From the NCBI GenBank assembly GCA_019634715.1, contig JAHCAU010000004.1, positions 124,001 to 188,000 on the forward strand: a stretch of 64,000 bases of DNA, written 5' to 3'. Numbering within the stretch: position 1 is the first letter of the stretch; the number at the start of each line of letters is the position of its first letter. Source of the DNA: Lysobacter sp. GTDB lineage: Bacteria; Pseudomonadota; Gammaproteobacteria; Xanthomonadales; Xanthomonadaceae. Below are positions 33,526 to 43,466 of the stretch, piece by piece. Below the pieces are notes generated by a model that was given only the letters and a program-made list of their open reading frames with translations, did no database searches and was not told the origin of the DNA. Made by a program: the position numbers and the translations under genes.

Positions 33526-33666
33526 ATGGCCACCAAGCGCACTTACCAACCCAGCAACCTCAAGCGCAAGCGCGACCACGGTTTCCGTGCCCGCATGAAG
33601 ACCGCCGACGGCCGCAAGGTCCTGTCCCGCCGTCGCGCGAAGGGCCGCAAGCGCCTCTGCGCCTGA
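33526..33666 (+). CDS. rpmH: 50S ribosomal protein bL34
   Basis: 46 residues, [20 protein letters not shown] and an Arg/Lys-rich C-terminus ([10 protein letters not shown]), the full bL34. Start at ATG 33526 by family; upstream in-frame codons have no similarity. First gene of rpmH-rnpA-yidC, divergent from dnaA. Confidence 0.99.
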   Translation: MATKRTYQPSNLKRKRDHGFRARMKTADGRKVLSRRRAKGRKRLCA

Positions 33667-33748
33667 TCGTCGAGCCGCATCCGGTCCGCTGACCGGATCC
33701 GGGCGTGACGTGCAGACGATGCGCCCCGGCCCCGACGATCCTTCCGGC

Positions 33749-34207
33749 ATGACTGCCGGCAAGCACACCGCTCCGACCGCCCGCTACCCGCGCTCCGCGC
33801 GGGTACGCGCGCGTCCGGAATTCGACGCCGTGTTCACCCGTGGCCGCCGCGCCGCCGCGAACGGCCTGTTCGCCCTGCATCATCTTCCCGCCGACCACCC
33901 CGCCCGCCTGGGCCTCGCGGTGTCGCGCAAGGTCGACAAGCGCGCCGTGGTCCGCAACCGCATCAAGCGCGTCCTGCGCGATCATTTCCGCCGCGAACGC
34001 CACGGCCTGCCCGCTGGGGACTATGTCGTGGTCGCGCGCGCCGGTGCCGCCCGCGCCACCGCCCCCGAGATCGCCAGTGCCTTCCGGCACGCCTTGCGCC
34101 GGGTCGCGTTGCCCCCATCCAGACCGGACGGCACAATGCCGCCCGCTGATTCCTCTTCATCCCCAGCGTCGCCGACAGGCGATGCGACGACTCCGGCCGT
34201 GCCATGA
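33749..34207 (+). CDS. rnpA: Ribonuclease P protein component
   Basis: About 152 residues. The RNR signature AVSRKVDKRAVVRNRIKRVL and the N-terminal RVRARPEFDAVFTRGRR are diagnostic. The protein cofactor of RNase P matures tRNA 5' ends. ATG 33749 is chosen; GTG 33710 and ATG 33719 are possible. A Pro/Ser/Thr-rich tail of about 30 residues extends past the folded core and overlaps the yidC start (ATGA), occupying the place where yidD usually lies. Confidence 0.95.
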   Translation: MTAGKHTAPTARYPRSARVRARPEFDAVFTRGRRAAANGLFALHHLPADHPARLGLAVSRKVDKRAVVRNRIKRVLRDHFRRERHGLPAGDYVVVARAGAARATAPEIASAFRHALRRVALPPSRPDGTMPPADSSSSPASPTGDATTPAVP

Positions 34208-35907
34208 CCCAATTGCGTACTTTCCTGATCCTCGCCTGGCTGATGGTCGCGACCATCCTATGGATGAAGTGGAACGAGGAGAAGCAGCCGCAGCCGGTCG
34301 CCGCCCCGCAGGCGACGGTGCAGCCGCAGGGCATGCCGGTGCCGACGGTCGCGCCCGTACCGACGGCCACGCTTCCCTCGGCGAACGTCCCGGCCGCACC
34401 CGGGCAACAGCCTGCACCGGCCACCGTTGCGGGCGCGCAGCCGCAGGCGCGCGTGACCCTGAGCAACGACGTGCTGCGCCTGGTGCTCGATGGCGCCAGC
34501 GTGCGTCGTGCGGAGCTGCTGAACTACCGCACCAGCCGCGCCGAAGACGCGCCGCTGGTGCGCCTGTTCGACGAAGACCCGAAGAACTTCTACGTCGCCC
34601 AGAGTGGCTGGGTCAGCGATCAGGGCGCGCCGAACCACGGCGGCGGCTTCGTGCCGGAAGACACGGCGAGCGATCTTGCCCTGGCCGAAGGCGCGAAGGA
34701 GATCAGCGCGCGTTTCGTGTGGAACGGTGCCGACGGCGTGACCATCCGCCGCACCTACACGCTCGCGCGCGGCGAGTACGCGCTGAAGGTGCGCGACGAG
34801 ATCGTCAACCGCGGCAGCACGCCCTGGACCGGCCACGTCTACCGCTACCTGTCGCGCGTGCCGCACGATTACACGCGCAGCATGTTCAACCCGGAAACCT
34901 TCGCGTTCAGCGGTGGCGCCTGGTACACGCCCGAAGAGAAGTACCAGAAGCGCGCCTACGACGATTTCATCGACGACGGCAAGGTCGATCCGATCGACAA
35001 GGGCGACAACGTCCAGGGCGGCTGGATCGCGTTGCTGCAGCACTACTTCTTCACCGGCTGGATCCCGCAGGCGGACCAGAAGGCGAACTACGCGCTGAGC
35101 GCGGACCCTGCGCAGTCGCTGTTCGGCATCAGCGCCACCGGCCCGCAGTTCACCGTGGCGTCCAATGCGCAGGCCAGCACCGAAGCCAAGCTGTGGATCG
35201 GCCCGAAGCTGCCGGAACAGCTGGCGAAGCAGGCACCGGGCTTCGAGCGCACGCTCGACTACGGCATCTTCACCGTCCTCGCCGAACCGATCCACTGGCT
35301 GCTCGCGCAGTTGCACAAGCTCACGCACAACTGGGGCTGGGCGATCGTGCTTCTGGTGCTGCTGATCAAGCTCGCGCTGTATCCGCTGTCCGCCGCGCAG
35401 TACAAGTCGATGGCGAAGATGCGCAAGTTCCAGCCGCGCATCCAGCAGCTGAAGGAGCGCTACGGCGAGGACAAGCAGAAGTTCCAGCAGGCGATGCTGG
35501 AACTGTACAAGAAGGAAAAGATCAATCCGGCCGGCGGCTGCCTGCCGATCCTGATCCAGATGCCGGTGTTCCTGGCGCTGTACTGGGTGCTGATCGAATC
35601 CGTCGAACTGCGCCAGGCGCCGTGGATGCTGTGGATCCAGGACCTGACCGCGCGCGATCCGTTCTTCATCCTGCCGATCCTCAACATGGTGGTGATGTGG
35701 TACACGCAGAAGCTGACCCCGATGGTCGGCGTCGATCCTATCCAGCAGCGCATGTTCCAGTTCATGCCGCTGATCTTCGGCGTGATGTTCGCCCTCTTCC
35801 CGGCAGGCCTGGTGCTGTACTGGGTCACCAACGGCGCGCTGGGCATGGTCCAGCAGATCTGGATGATGCGTCGCTTCGGCGACAAGTCGGAACCCGCGAA
35901 GGCCTGA
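34204..35907 (+). CDS. yidC: Membrane protein insertase YidC
   Basis: 567 residues: N-terminal transmembrane helix (TFLILAWLMVATILW), a Pro/Ala-rich linker, the large periplasmic P1 domain with beta-sandwich motifs, and five C-terminal helices with the conserved hydrophilic-groove segment (YPLSAAQYKSMAKMRKFQP) and NPAGGCLPILIQMPVFLALYW. It inserts and folds inner-membrane proteins. Its start overlaps rnpA. It is followed by a strong terminator rather than mnmE. Confidence 0.98.
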   Translation: MTQLRTFLILAWLMVATILWMKWNEEKQPQPVAAPQATVQPQGMPVPTVAPVPTATLPSANVPAAPGQQPAPATVAGAQPQARVTLSNDVLRLVLDGASVRRAELLNYRTSRAEDAPLVRLFDEDPKNFYVAQSGWVSDQGAPNHGGGFVPEDTASDLALAEGAKEISARFVWNGADGVTIRRTYTLARGEYALKVRDEIVNRGSTPWTGHVYRYLSRVPHDYTRSMFNPETFAFSGGAWYTPEEKYQKRAYDDFIDDGKVDPIDKGDNVQGGWIALLQHYFFTGWIPQADQKANYALSADPAQSLFGISATGPQFTVASNAQASTEAKLWIGPKLPEQLAKQAPGFERTLDYGIFTVLAEPIHWLLAQLHKLTHNWGWAIVLLVLLIKLALYPLSAAQYKSMAKMRKFQPRIQQLKERYGEDKQKFQQAMLELYKKEKINPAGGCLPILIQMPVFLALYWVLIESVELRQAPWMLWIQDLTARDPFFILPILNMVVMWYTQKLTPMVGVDPIQQRMFQFMPLIFGVMFALFPAGLVLYWVTNGALGMVQQIWMMRRFGDKSEPAKA

Positions 35908-35939
35908 TCCGCTTCCGTCGCAGACGACACGCAACACGC

Positions 35940-35967
35940 ACGACACCCGCCGCGAGGCGGGTGTCGT
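35940..35967 (+). terminator. Intrinsic terminator after yidC
   Basis: Perfect 12-bp stem ACGACACCCGCC/GGCGGGTGTCGT, loop GCGA, followed by CGTTCT, 33 bp after the yidC stop. Confidence 0.85.
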
Positions 35968-36041
35968 CGTTCTGCATGCCGGAGATGCCGATGCGCGATG
36001 CCGGATGCGATCATGGCGCATCGTCGCGATGAGGACACGCC

Positions 36042-36383
36042 ATGACCGGACAACACGCGCTGCTCGTCTTCGGCATGCTCTGTTCGCTGGTCGCCGCGAT
36101 CGTGGTGAACCTGGTCGTGCCGCAGTTCGACGAGGTCTATCGCAACTTCGGCGCGGAACTGCCGTGGCTCACGCGCGCGCTGCTGGCCGGGCGATCGTTG
36201 CTGCTCGCCCTGCCCGCGCTGGTGCTGCTGGCGTGGTGGCTGACGCCGGCGGTGCCGGGCCGACCGAACCGACGCGGACTGGTGGCCTTGCTGGTCGGTG
36301 TCGGCCTGCCGCTGGTCCTGGTGCCGCTGGTCGTCATCGGCCTGTACCTGCCGATCTTCGGCATGGCAGGCGTCGGAGGCTGA
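36042..36383 (+). CDS. Small membrane protein with a GspF-like segment
   Basis: 113 residues with three predicted helices (about 5-27, 46-68 and 79-105). The stretch after helix 1, PQFDEVYRNFGAELPWLTR, resembles the VP-x-F-x-x-x-F-x-x-FGAELP-x-x-T segment of GspF/PilC inner-membrane proteins, which are about 400 residues. It may be a stand-alone relative of that segment or a coincidence. GAGG lies upstream of ATG 36042. No function can be given. Confidence 0.7.
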   Translation: MTGQHALLVFGMLCSLVAAIVVNLVVPQFDEVYRNFGAELPWLTRALLAGRSLLLALPALVLLAWWLTPAVPGRPNRRGLVALLVGVGLPLVLVPLVVIGLYLPIFGMAGVGG

Positions 36384-36413
36384 GGCCGCTGCGCGAGGCA
36401 GCGACCTTCGCGT

Positions 36414-37358
36414 TCAGTCCTTGAACTCGTGCGGCTCCGAGGCGAAGCCCATCGCCAGCGAACCCTTGCCGACCTTGATCATGCCGGTGAGGCTCATCAC
36501 GCTCTCGTAGACCTCCACGCCATGCTGGCGGCAGGTATCGACCAGCGACTGGTAGCCGGGCAGCAGGCGCATTTCCTCGAGTTCGCCGCCGAAGCTCAGG
36601 CACAGCGTCTTCGTCATCAGGCCGATGCGCACGCGTTCGCTGGCGTGGTCGAACAGCCGGCGGCAGGCGGCCTCGAAGGTGCGGATCTTCGCCACCGGCC
36701 TGGTTTCGCCGCGATTGCAGTACAGCACCGGCTTGATGTCGAGCGCCGAACCCAGCGTGGCGCTGAACAGGCTGACGCTCTTGTCGCCGCGCAGGCGGGT
36801 CTGCGTGCGCAGGTACATCAGGTCGCGCGGCACCATGTAGCCGTGGGTGTTGATCGCGAGGTTGTCGAGCCGTGCGCGGATCTTGGCGACGCCTTCGCCG
36901 GCCTGGATCATGCGCACCGCTTCCACCGCGGTGATGCCCTGCGCGGCGAACAGGTTCTGCGTGTCCATCACCCGCAGCGCGAAGGGCGTGGTCAACCCCG
37001 CGGCGGCGCGGATCGGCTTGTAGTCGTTGAGGATCGCGTAGTTGGCCTGCATCGCGTTGTCGTAGACCTGGCTGCGACTTTTCGTGACGGTCAGGCAGAA
37101 CACGTGGTCGTAGTCGAGCACCAGCTTCTTGAGGAACAGGTCGCTGATGTCCTGCACGCTGAACGGCATGGTTTCCGCTTCGGCGCCGCGTTCGGCGACG
37201 TGCGAATGCAGGAATTCCAGCGTCTGTTTCTCGTCGCGGTGATCGGCGCGGATGGCGTCGCCGATCTGGACCGTGATGGGCAGTATCTCGATGTGATTCC
37301 GTTCGATATAGCTCCTGGGAAGATCGCAGACCGAATCGATCACCAGACCTATACGCAT
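36414..37358 (-). CDS. DegV family fatty-acid-binding protein
   Basis: 314 residues. The start MRIGLVIDSVCDLPRSYIE is the typical DegV opening (DSxxDLP). VFCLTVTKSRSQVYDNAM and DIKPVLYCNRGETRPVAKIRT match the DegV fold, which binds a fatty acid. In Gram-positive bacteria the family works with fatty-acid kinase; here no partner is in view. GGAAG lies 9 bp before ATG 37358. Last residues are ASEPHEFKD. Confidence 0.93.
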   Translation of the reverse strand: MRIGLVIDSVCDLPRSYIERNHIEILPITVQIGDAIRADHRDEKQTLEFLHSHVAERGAEAETMPFSVQDISDLFLKKLVLDYDHVFCLTVTKSRSQVYDNAMQANYAILNDYKPIRAAAGLTTPFALRVMDTQNLFAAQGITAVEAVRMIQAGEGVAKIRARLDNLAINTHGYMVPRDLMYLRTQTRLRGDKSVSLFSATLGSALDIKPVLYCNRGETRPVAKIRTFEAACRRLFDHASERVRIGLMTKTLCLSFGGELEEMRLLPGYQSLVDTCRQHGVEVYESVMSLTGMIKVGKGSLAMGFASEPHEFKD

Positions 37359-37444
37359 GATGGCGGCTTCCGTAGGGGGCGCGATGGTACCAGCTACCGT
37401 ACACCGTCGTACGTCACCTCCGGCATGGAACGGCCAGCCCCTGT

Positions 37445-38077
37445 TCAGGCGCGTTGCACACCGACGGGCAAATCGGCGATCCGGCGCATCTCGGCCTCGT
37501 CCCACAGGGCCGGGTCGCGCAGGACCGCAACCGCGAACGCATGTGCATCATTCCCCCAGAACAGGCGTTTGCCAAGTGCGAGCGTCGGCACGCCGAACAC
37601 GTCCTCGGTCAGGGCCACTTCCGTGCAGGTGCGCAGCATCGATCTCGCCTCGGCGCTGTCGGCCACGCCGGGCGGCAATCCCAGCATTTCGCGCACCGGT
37701 TCCAGCGCCTGGGTGCTGTCCGCGGCGCGGCCCTGCACCCAGATCCAGTCGAACAGGGCATCGATCGCGGCGACGCTGGCGCCTGCTGCAACGCACAAGC
37801 GCAATGCGGGCAGCGGGTTGAACGGATGCGTGGGCGGAAAGCGCAGCGGCACGCCGGCCTCGCGCGCCTGGAACAGCGCGTGGCGATAGGTGAATTCGCG
37901 CTTGCTCGGGATTTCGGCGGGTCCTTTCTGGCCGCGTGCATCGAGCACGGCGGCGAGCAGGATCGGCACGGGCACGATGGCGTGTTCGGCCATCAGCGCG
38001 CGGACCTTCGGCCACTGCAGGTAGGCGAAGGGCGAAATGAAATCGAAATACCAGCGGTTGGACGGTTCGGTGTGCAT
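37445..38077 (-). CDS. 2-hydroxychromene-2-carboxylate isomerase-like (DsbA/GST-kappa family)
   Basis: 210 residues with the thioredoxin-fold opening YFDFISPFAYLQWP (active-site Ser15 of the family) and the C-terminal VFGVPTLALGKRLFWGNDA (VPT cis-Pro and FWG motifs). The family is glutathione-dependent and includes naphthalene-degradation isomerases and GST kappa; the physiological substrate here is unknown. It converges neither with nor overlaps its neighbours and may be transcribed with the upstream secreted protein. Confidence 0.9.
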   Translation of the reverse strand: MHTEPSNRWYFDFISPFAYLQWPKVRALMAEHAIVPVPILLAAVLDARGQKGPAEIPSKREFTYRHALFQAREAGVPLRFPPTHPFNPLPALRLCVAAGASVAAIDALFDWIWVQGRAADSTQALEPVREMLGLPPGVADSAEARSMLRTCTEVALTEDVFGVPTLALGKRLFWGNDAHAFAVAVLRDPALWDEAEMRRIADLPVGVQRA

Positions 38078-38125
38078 GGGCGATGAAGGAAGGAGAAGGG
38101 AAGACGCGATGCGCGTGGCGGAGGG

Positions 38126-38872
38126 TCAGCAGCCGACGGCGTCGTGGGTGGCGACGGCACGTACCAGTTCGCCCTCGCCCGCAGCGCCGGACAGGAACAG
38201 CGTGGGCCTGCTGAGGTTGTAGTGGTCGGTGGTGTCGAAGATCAGGTCGAGGCGGCCATCGCGGTCGAGGTCGCCGGCGAAGATCATGTGCGGCGACGCA
38301 TCGTCGCCGAGCAGGAGACGCGCATCGCTGCTTTCGCGGTACGCGCCTGTCGACATCAATGTTTGCCGGCGCTCGCCATCGATGAGATCGATGGTGCAGG
38401 TGTAGGCAGGATGTTCGACCGCAGCATCGGCGAGGTCGGCCGTGCATCGCGTCGCGATGCGGTATTCGCGTGGACCCAGCGACAGCCGGTGCGTGGGAAA
38501 TCCGTGTTCCGACGGGAGATCCGCCACAGCGGCCTGCGCGACGGTGCCCGGACGCAGGCCGGGGCCGCGCAGCAGCATCGTCACATCCTCCAGGCCGATG
38601 GCCGACACCGCTTCGCCGGTGGCCTCGCCTTCGCCGTCGAGCAGTTCGTCGTGGACCCGCTTGACCGCGACGCGGGCGGTCAGGAGCTCGGCACCGTCGG
38701 GGCGTACGCGCAACGCGAGCCAGCGCTCGCCGTGCCGGGCGACGGCTTCTCCGCTGTGGAACTGGCCCGGCGGCTGGACGCCGTAGCCGGGTGCTGCGGC
38801 GGCGCTCGCAGCGAGGCCGCCGCAGAGGATCGCGAACGCAGGCGCCGCGAGCGGAAGTCTGATGCCTGTCAT
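38126..38872 (-). CDS. Secreted protein of unknown function with a DxDxDG calcium-type loop
   Basis: 248 residues, signal peptide with an AAAAP-type cleavage site near residue 27. The C-terminal half has HMIFAGDLDRDGRLDLIFDTTD, an FG-GAP/EF-hand-like Ca2+ loop. Cys pairs at RCTADLAD...YTCTIDL and the final GC suggest disulfides. No family recognised. It lies 37 bp after the amidohydrolase-like gene in the same direction. Confidence 0.75.
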   Translation of the reverse strand: MTGIRLPLAAPAFAILCGGLAASAAAAPGYGVQPPGQFHSGEAVARHGERWLALRVRPDGAELLTARVAVKRVHDELLDGEGEATGEAVSAIGLEDVTMLLRGPGLRPGTVAQAAVADLPSEHGFPTHRLSLGPREYRIATRCTADLADAAVEHPAYTCTIDLIDGERRQTLMSTGAYRESSDARLLLGDDASPHMIFAGDLDRDGRLDLIFDTTDHYNLSRPTLFLSGAAGEGELVRAVATHDAVGC

Positions 38873-38909
38873 CGCATCAGCTTACCCGCGTCCGGCGGCG
38901 CTGGCTCGC

Positions 38910-40217
38910 CTACTCGGCGCCCGCGGGGTAGGCCCTCGGCAGCGGACCGGCGGCGCGCAGGTAGCGGTCGCGCAGTTCGGTCTGGCGGCTGCGCATCGGG
39001 ATCGCGCGGCCGTCGAACCAGACCTGGCGTGCGGTGCTGCTCACGTCCAGCGGATCTCCGGACCACAGCACCAGGTCGGCGCGCTTGCCTATTGCGATCG
39101 TGCCGATGCGGTCGCCCACGCCCAGCGTTTCGGCGGGCACGCGGGTCAGGCCGGCCAGGCCGTCTTCCCAGCTCATGCCGTTGGCCACGGCATTCCCCGC
39201 GAGCTGGCGGATCTTGCGCGCGTTGTGCGAGGCCTTGTCCGACTGCGAGAACGCCACCGCCACGCCGGCGCTGCGCAGGCGCGCGGCGTTCTCCAGGGTG
39301 GCGCCGAGCTGGTCGAAGCTGCGCGGCAGGTTCGACAGCGGATCGAGGAACACCGGGACCTTCGCCGCGGCCAGCTGCGGGGCGAGTTTCCAGGCTTCGT
39401 CGCCACCCTGGATCGCGATGCGCACGTTGTGGCGCTGCGACCAGCGCAGCAGCTGGCGGATGTCGGCGGCGCGATGCACGCCGACCATCACCCGGCCGCC
39501 GCCGTCGAGGTAGCGCGCCAGCGTGGCGCGGCCCGCCGGTGTCAGCATCGCCATCGGTGCGTTGGCCGGGATGCGGCCGCGCACTTCATCGATGAACTGG
39601 TCGAGCAGCATCCACTGGCTGGCACGGGTGCCGCCGCTGAGGCTGGCACCGTCGCTGCCCAGCTGGACGAACAGCAGCTTCGGACCGGCCGGGTCGGCGC
39701 TGCCATCCAGGCGCACCACCGCGCCCTGTCCGGCGATGATCGAACCGCCGTTGGCCGTGTCCGCGCCCAGCAGGGTGAAGCCGATGCCTTCCACCCGCGC
39801 GATCGGTACCAGCACCGAGGCCGGGTTGTAGGCCAGGCTCACGTCGAATTCCGGCCGCACCACCATCTGCTTGCCCTGGCCCAGGGCCAGCGCGTGGTCG
39901 TTGGTCGGGTCTTCGGACGACACCTCGTCGAGGCCGATCGCGCTGACGCCGCCGAAGAAGCTCGGCGTCAGCGGCTTGCCGCCGGCATCGACCACGGTGG
40001 CGTTGCCGGCGGGCAGCCCGGTACCGATCGCGGCGATGTTGCCGTCGCGGACCAGCACGTCGGTGTTCTTCAGCGTGCCCTGCGCGCCGGCGGTGTGCAC
40101 GGTGGCGTTGCGGATCAGCAGGTTCTGCGCGAACGCGTTGCCCGACAGCAGCGCCAGCGCGGCGGCGAGCGCGGCGAGGCGGATGCGGCGATGGGGTTGC
40201 TTCGTCGTGCGGTTCAT
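38910..40217 (-). CDS. Secreted amidohydrolase-like protein lacking the HxH metal motif (probable pseudoenzyme)
   Basis: 435 residues with signal peptide (ALLSGNAFAQ). The composite beta-sandwich (LLIRNATVHTAG, VLVRDGNIAAIG, then IGTIAIGKRADLVLWSGDPL at the C-terminus) is that of imidazolonepropionase-type amidohydrolases. However, the position after VVDAGGKPLTP, where DVHSHLG is expected, reads SFFGGVSAIG (residues 86-95), so the two first metal-binding His are missing. It begins 8 bp after the stop of an intact homologue, so the pair is one operon. It may be a regulatory or structural partner of the active enzyme. Confidence 0.88.
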   Translation of the reverse strand: MNRTTKQPHRRIRLAALAAALALLSGNAFAQNLLIRNATVHTAGAQGTLKNTDVLVRDGNIAAIGTGLPAGNATVVDAGGKPLTPSFFGGVSAIGLDEVSSEDPTNDHALALGQGKQMVVRPEFDVSLAYNPASVLVPIARVEGIGFTLLGADTANGGSIIAGQGAVVRLDGSADPAGPKLLFVQLGSDGASLSGGTRASQWMLLDQFIDEVRGRIPANAPMAMLTPAGRATLARYLDGGGRVMVGVHRAADIRQLLRWSQRHNVRIAIQGGDEAWKLAPQLAAAKVPVFLDPLSNLPRSFDQLGATLENAARLRSAGVAVAFSQSDKASHNARKIRQLAGNAVANGMSWEDGLAGLTRVPAETLGVGDRIGTIAIGKRADLVLWSGDPLDVSSTARQVWFDGRAIPMRSRQTELRDRYLRAAGPLPRAYPAGAE

Positions 40218-40225
40218 CGAACGAT

Positions 40226-41677
<1,452 letters not shown>

Positions 41678-41952
41678 GGCGAGTCTCCCCGTGAAAACTT
41701 CGCCACCGTAGACCGGCCCGCAGACACTGCCAACCATGACTTTCGGCAGGGGCGGCCGATTCCCGGTACTCAGTCGACAGCTTGCCGGCACGCCGCCTGC
41801 GTGCCGCCAAACACCGCAATCCCCGATGGCGTCGTCGCAGCACCCGCGGCCCGCGTGTCCCCGGGCCGACGTCCGGCCGGATTGGAGCAATCGCCCACCC
41901 CGCGCGTGCCAGAATGTCGCGATAACAACGACAACGACGGAGACTCCCCGCG

Positions 41953-42729
41953 ATGAAGGAAAAAGAACAGATCGTCGAGAACTGGCTGCCCCGCTACACC
42001 GGCGTGCCCCTGGACCAGTTCGGCGAGCACGTGCTGCTGACCAACTTCGGCGGCTACCTCGGCCACTTCTCGCGCATGACCGGCGCCCCGATCGTCGGCA
42101 CCGACCGGCCCATGCCCAGCGCCACCGCCGACGGCATCACCATGATCAACTTCGGCATGGGCAGCCCCAACGCCGCGACGATGATGGACCTGCTGTCCGC
42201 GATCATGCCCAAATCGGTGTTGTTCCTCGGCAAGTGCGGCGGCCTCAAGCGCAAGAACCAGCTCGGCGACCTCGTCCTGCCCATCGCCGCCATCCGCGGC
42301 GAAGGCACCAGCAACGACTACCTGCTGCCCGAAGTGCCGGCCCTGCCCGCCTTCGCCCTGCAGCGCGCGGTGTCCACCATGATCCGCGACCTCGGCCACG
42401 ACTACTGGACCGGCACCGTCTACACCACCAACCGCCGCGTCTGGGAACACGACGACGCCTTCAAGGAACGCCTGCGCGCGATGCGCTGCATGGCCATCGA
42501 CATGGAAACCGCCACCGTCTTCGCCGCCGGCTTCGCCAACCGCATTCCCTGCGGCGCGCTGCTGCTGGTCAGCGACCAGCCGATGATCCCCGAAGGCGTG
42601 AAGACCGAAGCCAGCGACGCCAAGGTCAGCGCCGAATATGTGGAGCGCCACATCCAGGTCGGCATCGAAGCCCTGCGCCTGATCCGCCGGCATGGCAAGT
42701 CGGTGCGGCACCTGCGGTTCGATGAGTAG
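41953..42729 (+). CDS. amn: AMP nucleosidase
   Basis: 258 residues, the short form without the N-terminal regulatory domain of E. coli Amn. Nucleoside-phosphorylase-fold motifs: INFGMGSPNAATMMDLLSAI, VLFLGKCGGLKRKNQLGD, IRGEGTSNDYLPEV-like, YTTNRRVWEHDDAFKERL and AIDMETATVFAAGFA. It cleaves AMP to adenine and ribose-5-phosphate. A GGAG lies 11 bp before the start. REP elements follow. Confidence 0.92.
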   Translation: MKEKEQIVENWLPRYTGVPLDQFGEHVLLTNFGGYLGHFSRMTGAPIVGTDRPMPSATADGITMINFGMGSPNAATMMDLLSAIMPKSVLFLGKCGGLKRKNQLGDLVLPIAAIRGEGTSNDYLLPEVPALPAFALQRAVSTMIRDLGHDYWTGTVYTTNRRVWEHDDAFKERLRAMRCMAIDMETATVFAAGFANRIPCGALLLVSDQPMIPEGVKTEASDAKVSAEYVERHIQVGIEALRLIRRHGKSVRHLRFDE

Positions 42730-42763
42730 GCCCCAAGTCTGGCCCTGAGAGGGCCACGCTTTC

Positions 42764-42844
42764 GTAGGAGGGCCTTCAGGCCCGAGCTCTTTCCCGAAGA
42801 TTGCGGCGATCGCTCGTAGAGCTCGGGCCTGAAGGCCCTCCTAC
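42764..42844. repeat. Inverted pair of GTAG-headed REP elements
   Basis: GTAGGAGGGCCTTCAGGCCC plus GAGCTC at 42764-42789 and its exact inverse at 42819-42844 (26-bp arms, 29-bp spacer). Each arm starts with GTAG and contains the stem GGGCCT/AGGCCC, the layout of REPs mobilised by REP-associated tyrosine transposases. A near-identical pair lies at 58923-58991. Confidence 0.9.
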
Positions 42845-42891
42845 AAAGCAAAGCCATGCCCTTCCTTCTCCCGCTCGCGAGGCATTCAACC

Positions 42892-43428
42892 ATGTCCACC
42901 ACCCTCGACATCCTCGCCTTCTGGCGCGACGCCGGCCCGTCAAAATGGTTCGCGAAGGACGCCGCGTTCGACGCCGAACTTCGCGACCGCTTCCTCGAAG
43001 AACATTTCGCCGCCGCGCGTCGCGAGCGGGAGCACCTGCTCGACACGCCCGACGGCGCGCTGGCGCTGATCCTGCTGCTCGACCAGGTGCCGCGCAACGT
43101 CTTTCGCGACAGCGGGCATGCCTTCGCCACCGATCCGCTGGCGCTCGCGTACGCGCGTCGCGCGATCGACGCCGGCTTCGACACTCGGGTCGATCCCGCG
43201 CTGCGCGTCTTCGTCTACCTGCCGCTGGAGCATTCGGAAGACATCGCCGACCAGGACCGCTGCGTCGCGCTGTGTGAAGCGATGGGCGACGCGAACTATC
43301 TCAAGTACGCCGAAGCGCATCGCGACGTGATCCGCCGCTTCGGCCGCTTCCCGCACCGCAACCGTGCCCTTGCCCGCGAGAGCACGCCGGACGAATTGGC
43401 GTGGCTGGAAGCAGGTGGGGGGTTCTGA
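42892..43428 (+). CDS. DUF924 family protein
   Basis: 178 residues with the family pattern: LAFWRDAGPSKWFAKDAAFD at the N-terminus, LLDQVPRNVFRDSGHAFATD and a C-terminal FGRFPHRNRALARESTPDELAWL. Predicted all-helical, TPR-like fold; function unknown. ATG 42892 fits family starts. Confidence 0.93.
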   Translation: MSTTLDILAFWRDAGPSKWFAKDAAFDAELRDRFLEEHFAAARREREHLLDTPDGALALILLLDQVPRNVFRDSGHAFATDPLALAYARRAIDAGFDTRVDPALRVFVYLPLEHSEDIADQDRCVALCEAMGDANYLKYAEAHRDVIRRFGRFPHRNRALARESTPDELAWLEAGGGF

Positions 43429-43466
43429 TTCGCCCGTCCTGTATCCGACGGAAGGAGCAACATGGC

